NCBI RefSeq assembly: GCF_000219215.1
Contig: NC_015723.1
Coordinates: forward strand, 682,001 to 746,000
Direction: 5' to 3'
DNA: 64,000 bases
Origin: Cupriavidus necator N-1
Lineage (GTDB): Bacteria > Pseudomonadota > Gammaproteobacteria > Burkholderiales > Burkholderiaceae
Both the position numbers and the translations under genes were made by a program. Every line of letters starts with the position of its first letter. Position 1 is the first letter of the stretch. The notes under the pieces are model-generated. The model was not told the origin of the DNA. It saw only the letters and a program-made list of their open reading frames with translations, and did no database searches. Positions 61,011 through 64,000 of this stretch are shown in pieces.

Positions 61011-61740
61011 AAAGACCCTGGTCACCGCGGCGCCGCCGGCGCGCGTGTGGGAGCTGCTGCTCGACCCCAACGTGATGGGCGCGTGCGTGCCCGGCATGGA
61101 ATCGATCGAGGTGCTGAGCGATGTCGAGTACATCGCCCATATGGCGGTCAAGATCGCCTTCATCAACGCGCGCTTCCGTCTGCATACCAAGATTGTCGAG
61201 ACACGCGCGCCGCATTACCTGCGCACCGAGGGCACCGGCGAGGATGCTTCGGTGGCCAGCTCGCTGCGCCAGTCGAGCGAGCTCTTCCTGACCGCGCTGG
61301 ACGATGGCGGCACGCAGGTGCGTATCAAGGTGCAGGTGGACGTGCTGGGCCGGCTGGGCACGTTCGGCCTGAGCGTGATGAAGACCAAGGCCGACCGCAT
61401 GTGGGACGAGTTCGGCGCCAACCTGCTGGCACGGCTGTCGCCGCAGGAGGCGCAAGCAGCGCCCGAGCCGGCGGCGAAGTCCGCACCTGCGGCACCGGTG
61501 GCATCGGCCGCGGCGGTCAACGGCCATGCGGTGCTGCCGGCGCAGTCCACGCCGCCGGCACCCGCCGCCGCCGGGCTGTTCTCGCGGCTGTTCGGGCGCG
61601 GCGAGGCCGCGCGCGGGCCGCTGTCGGACATCTGCGTCGAGCTGCGCCGCCGCGACGAGACCATCGTGGTGCGCTGGCCCGCCGCCCAGGGCGAGCAATG
61701 CGCGGCCTGGCTGCGCGACTACCTGCGCCCAGGGGCATAG
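61000..61740 (+). CDS. CoxG-like SRPBCC protein
   Basis: The 246-residue protein has an SRPBCC/CoxG domain (~1-145; VWELLLDPNVMGACVPGMESIEVL, GEDASVASSLRQSSELFLTALDDGGTQV). An Ala/Pro-rich linker and a ~45-residue tail follow. CoxG proteins help recruit or mature molybdenum hydroxylases at the membrane. The likely start is GTG after GGAG, overlapping the [2Fe-2S] gene. A later ATG would remove the first strand. Confidence 0.85.
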   Translation: MEIEKTLVTAAPPARVWELLLDPNVMGACVPGMESIEVLSDVEYIAHMAVKIAFINARFRLHTKIVETRAPHYLRTEGTGEDASVASSLRQSSELFLTALDDGGTQVRIKVQVDVLGRLGTFGLSVMKTKADRMWDEFGANLLARLSPQEAQAAPEPAAKSAPAAPVASAAAVNGHAVLPAQSTPPAPAAAGLFSRLFGRGEAARGPLSDICVELRRRDETIVVRWPAAQGEQCAAWLRDYLRPGA

Positions 61741-61842
61741 GCGGGCCCGGGGCGGGGTCTGCCGGCAATACGGGTACCCTACGGGGTGCAGGCGTGATAT
61801 ATGAGAGCGTTACGCCAAGACCGAATATTGCAGAGACAGACC

Positions 61843-62694
61843 ATGACGACCGATTCGCCGCAGGAAGACACGCAGGAAAGCGGCCAGGAGGGCGCCCAAG
61901 AGAGCGCCCAGGACAAGTACATCGTGCCGGGGCTGGAGCGCGGCCTGCGGCTGCTGGCCGAATTCAGCAGCCGTGAGCGCACCTTGTCGGCGGCCGAGCT
62001 GGCGCGCCGGCTCAAGGTGCCGCGTTCGACCGTGTTCCGGCTGCTGGCCACGCTGGAAATGATGGGCTTCGTCGAGCGCACCGACGGCGGGCGCGAGTTC
62101 CGCCTGGGCATGGCGGTGCTGCGGCTGGGCTTTGACTACCTGGCTTCGCTGGAGCTGACCGAGCTGGGCCGCCCGCTGCTGGACCGGCTGCGCGACGAGA
62201 TCCACTATCCGTGCAACCTGGTGGTGCGCGACGGGCGCTCCATCGTCTATGTGGCCAAGTCGGTGGCCTCGCGCCCGTTTGCCAGCACGGTCAATGTCGG
62301 CACGCGGCTGCCGGCGCATGCCACCGTGCTGGGCCGCGTGCTGCTGGAGGATCTGTCGCTGGCGGAGTTGCGCGCGCTGTATCCGGAGGAGCGCCTGGAG
62401 GTGTATTCCGAAAGCACCCCGCGCACCGTCGAAGAGCTGTACGACATGGTCCAGCGCGACCGCCAGCGCGGCTATGTGCTGCATGAAGGGTTCTTCGAGG
62501 CCAGCATCTCCACCATCGCGGCGCCGGTGCGCGACCGCAGCGGCAAGGTGGTGGCGGCGCTGGGCGCGACCATCCCGGCCTCGCGCATCGATCCGGACCA
62601 GCTCGACAACGTGGTGGAACAGGTCAGGCGGGCGGCGGCCGAGCTGTCGCGACTGCTCGACTACCGGCCGGAGGTGCCGAAGCCGTTCGCGTGA
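61843..62694 (+). CDS. IclR-family regulator (paralog 2)
   Basis: The 283-residue IclR protein shares an identical recognition region, SAAELARRLKVPRSTVFRLLATLEM, with the protein at 41776-42669, and about 86% of ~250 aligned residues by eye. Only the N-terminal 30-odd residues are unrelated (Gln/Glu/Ser-rich here). I chose the ATG before TTDSPQ; an ATG 14 codons upstream is possible. It lies within the hydroxylase operon and probably binds the same composite operator as its paralog. Confidence 0.92.
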   Translation: MTTDSPQEDTQESGQEGAQESAQDKYIVPGLERGLRLLAEFSSRERTLSAAELARRLKVPRSTVFRLLATLEMMGFVERTDGGREFRLGMAVLRLGFDYLASLELTELGRPLLDRLRDEIHYPCNLVVRDGRSIVYVAKSVASRPFASTVNVGTRLPAHATVLGRVLLEDLSLAELRALYPEERLEVYSESTPRTVEELYDMVQRDRQRGYVLHEGFFEASISTIAAPVRDRSGKVVAALGATIPASRIDPDQLDNVVEQVRRAAAELSRLLDYRPEVPKPFA

Positions 62695-62732
62695 CGGCAA
62701 CGCGCGCCGCCTGCCATCCGATGGGAAGCAAT

Positions 62733-63749
62733 ATGCAGCAATGCAAGAGATACAACAGGTCGCCGCGCCGGCGGCAATGGCTGGTTGGCACGGCGCTGGC
62801 CGCTGCGGTGGCGGCGTGCGTGCCGTGGCAGGCGGTACAGGCCGCCGGTTGTGCGAACGTGCGCATCGTGGTGCCGTTCCCCGCCGGCGGCCCGGCAGAC
62901 CAGCTCGCGCGCACGCTGGCGCACGGGCTGCAGCAGCGGCGCGGCACGCCGTTCGTGGTCGACAACAAGCCTGGCGCCAACGGCAATATCGGCATTGACA
63001 CGGTGCGGCGCGCACCGGGCGACGGCTGCACGCTGCTGGTGGCCCCGGCGGGCAACCTGACCATCAACCCGACGCTGATGCCGGCGCTGACCTACAACGT
63101 CGAGCGTGATTTCCGGCCGGTGTCGCTGCTGGCGGGCTCGCCCAACGTGCTGGCGGTGCATCCGTCAGTGAAAGCGAATTCCGTGCAGGAGCTGGTCAGG
63201 CTGGCCCAGCAGGCAGAGAAGTCCGGCAAGCCGCTGGGCTACGCCAGCCCGGGCGTCGGCAGCGGCCTGCACCTGGCCGGCGAACTGTTCCGCAACAAGG
63301 CCGGCATCACGCTGCTGCACGTGCCCTACAAAGGCACCACGCAGGCGCTCAACGACGTGGTGGGCGGGCAGGTGCCGGTACTGTTCGGCACATGGCCGAC
63401 GCTGGCGCCGTTCATCCAGTCCGGCGCGCTGCGCGCGCTGGCGGTGACGCAGCCCAGGCGCTCGCCGGCCGCGCCGAACGTGCCGTCGCTGGCCGAGCAG
63501 GGCGTGCCCGGCATCGACGTCAGTTCCTGGTATGCGCTGCTGGTGCCCAAGGCCACGCCGCAGCCGGCGGCCGATGCGCTCAGCGCCGACGTGCGCGCGC
63601 TGCTGGCAACGCCCGCGGTGCGTGCCGAGCTGCAGCGCCAGGGTATGGAGCCGGTGGGCAGCACGCCGCAGGCGCTCGAGGCCCGCATCCGCGAGGAAAC
63701 CGCGGCGTGGGCGAAGCTGATCAAGGCGTACGGGATTACCGCGGAGTAG
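62733..63749 (+). CDS. Bug-family periplasmic receptor
   Basis: The 338-residue protein has a long basic leader (QQCKRYNRSPRRRQWLVG), then a hydrophobic stretch and AVQAAG cleavage. The Bug motifs are VRIVVPFPAGGPADQLARTL and DNKPGANGNIGIDTVRRAPGDGCT. The chosen ATG has GGGAAG upstream; a GTG overlapping the IclR stop and another ATG are alternatives. It is the second Bug receptor of the hydroxylase operon. The 3' end overlaps a convergent IclR gene by 14 bases. Confidence 0.88.
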   Translation: MQQCKRYNRSPRRRQWLVGTALAAAVAACVPWQAVQAAGCANVRIVVPFPAGGPADQLARTLAHGLQQRRGTPFVVDNKPGANGNIGIDTVRRAPGDGCTLLVAPAGNLTINPTLMPALTYNVERDFRPVSLLAGSPNVLAVHPSVKANSVQELVRLAQQAEKSGKPLGYASPGVGSGLHLAGELFRNKAGITLLHVPYKGTTQALNDVVGGQVPVLFGTWPTLAPFIQSGALRALAVTQPRRSPAAPNVPSLAEQGVPGIDVSSWYALLVPKATPQPAADALSADVRALLATPAVRAELQRQGMEPVGSTPQALEARIREETAAWAKLIKAYGITAE

Positions 63750-64000
63750 TGGCACAGCGGTACCCCATCAGGCCCGACAGGTCGCGCGCGGCCTGCCTGA
63801 CTTCCTTCGCCACGCGCTCGCGCAGCGCGCCATCGGCTTCAAAGCGCTGCTGCGGTCCCGCCACGCTGATGGCGGCGATCACGTCGCCGTCGGCGCCGCG
63901 CACCGGTGCCGCGCAGGAATCGATGCCCGGTTCATAGGCGGAGAAGCTCCAGGCGCAGCCGCGTTCGCGGTCGGCGGCAAGGATATCGGCCAGCCGCGCG
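63736..64000 (-). CDS. IclR-family regulator, C-terminal part (cut by the window end)
   Basis: Translating the reverse strand from the right edge gives an open frame of 87 residues to a TAA at 63736. It reads RLADILAADRERGCAWSF, then EPGIDSCAAPVRGADGDVIAAISVAGPQQRF, and ends DLSGLMGYRCATTPR. This matches the end of an IclR effector domain (compare SISTIAAPVRDRSGKVVAALGATIP in the window's other IclR proteins). The DNA-binding part lies outside the window. It overlaps the end of the convergent Bug gene by 14 bases. Confidence 0.82.
   Translation of the reverse strand, partial: ARLADILAADRERGCAWSFSAYEPGIDSCAAPVRGADGDVIAAISVAGPQQRFEADGALRERVAKEVRQAARDLSGLMGYRCATTPR

Overview
The window looks like a chromosomal segment of a GC-rich betaproteobacterium of the Burkholderiaceae, most likely Cupriavidus or a close relative. 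This is an inference from three things: seven Bug-type (TctC-like) periplasmic solute receptors in 64 kb, a Burkholderia/Cupriavidus-style trimeric porin, and dense CoA-ester and aromatic catabolism operons each with its own regulator. I saw no transposase, integrase, phage gene, rRNA or tRNA.

Layout. 1-9.1 kb: a type I secretion locus (end of an HlyD-type adaptor, a 2333-residue RTX/VCBS adhesin with twelve near-identical 114-residue repeats, and a TolC-type outer membrane channel). 9.1-16.5 kb: an AraC regulator divergent from a Bug / acyl-CoA ligase / Bug / enoyl-CoA hydratase / acyl-CoA dehydrogenase operon. 16.9-21.9 kb: the conserved stress trio prkA-yeaH-spoVR. 21.9-27.8 kb: a reverse-strand operon (CoA-transferase, MaoC hydratase, Bug, two acyl-CoA dehydrogenases) with a divergent LysR gene. 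27.9-35.3 kb: an orphan LuxR regulator, a FitAB/VapBC-like toxin-antitoxin pair with a clear operator, an MscS channel, and an SDR / CoA-ligase pair ending in a strong terminator.

35.4-51.2 kb is the most interesting part: a porin-Bug operon, an alpha/beta hydrolase, and a long operon encoding a small unknown protein, a Rieske oxygenase, SDR, cupin, IclR regulator, a second SDR with altered catalytic residues, a ThDP enzyme, an aspartate-dehydrogenase-like protein, an aldehyde dehydrogenase, an extradiol-type dioxygenase, a VanB-type reductase and an aromatic-acid MFS permease. 51.2-55.4 kb: a frameshifted Bug gene, an isocitrate-lyase-family lyase and a TauD-like dioxygenase, with a divergent LysR gene. 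55.5-63.7 kb: MarR, then a Bug gene, a three-subunit molybdenum hydroxylase (xanthine dehydrogenase family) with a CoxG-like protein, a second IclR regulator very similar to the first, and another Bug gene. The window ends in a partial third IclR-family gene on the reverse strand.

How they fit together: a composite tandem palindrome, GTTY-N7-RAAC-N4-GTTY-N8-RAAC, occurs with identical internal spacing before the hydrolase, the Rieske operon and the Bug/molybdenum-hydroxylase operon, and in partial form before the porin-Bug operon. The two IclR paralogs have the same recognition helix. I infer one regulon spanning about 26 kb that takes a single (hetero)aromatic acid through outer membrane uptake, periplasmic capture, hydroxylation, ring cleavage and side-chain processing. 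The substrate cannot be named from sequence.
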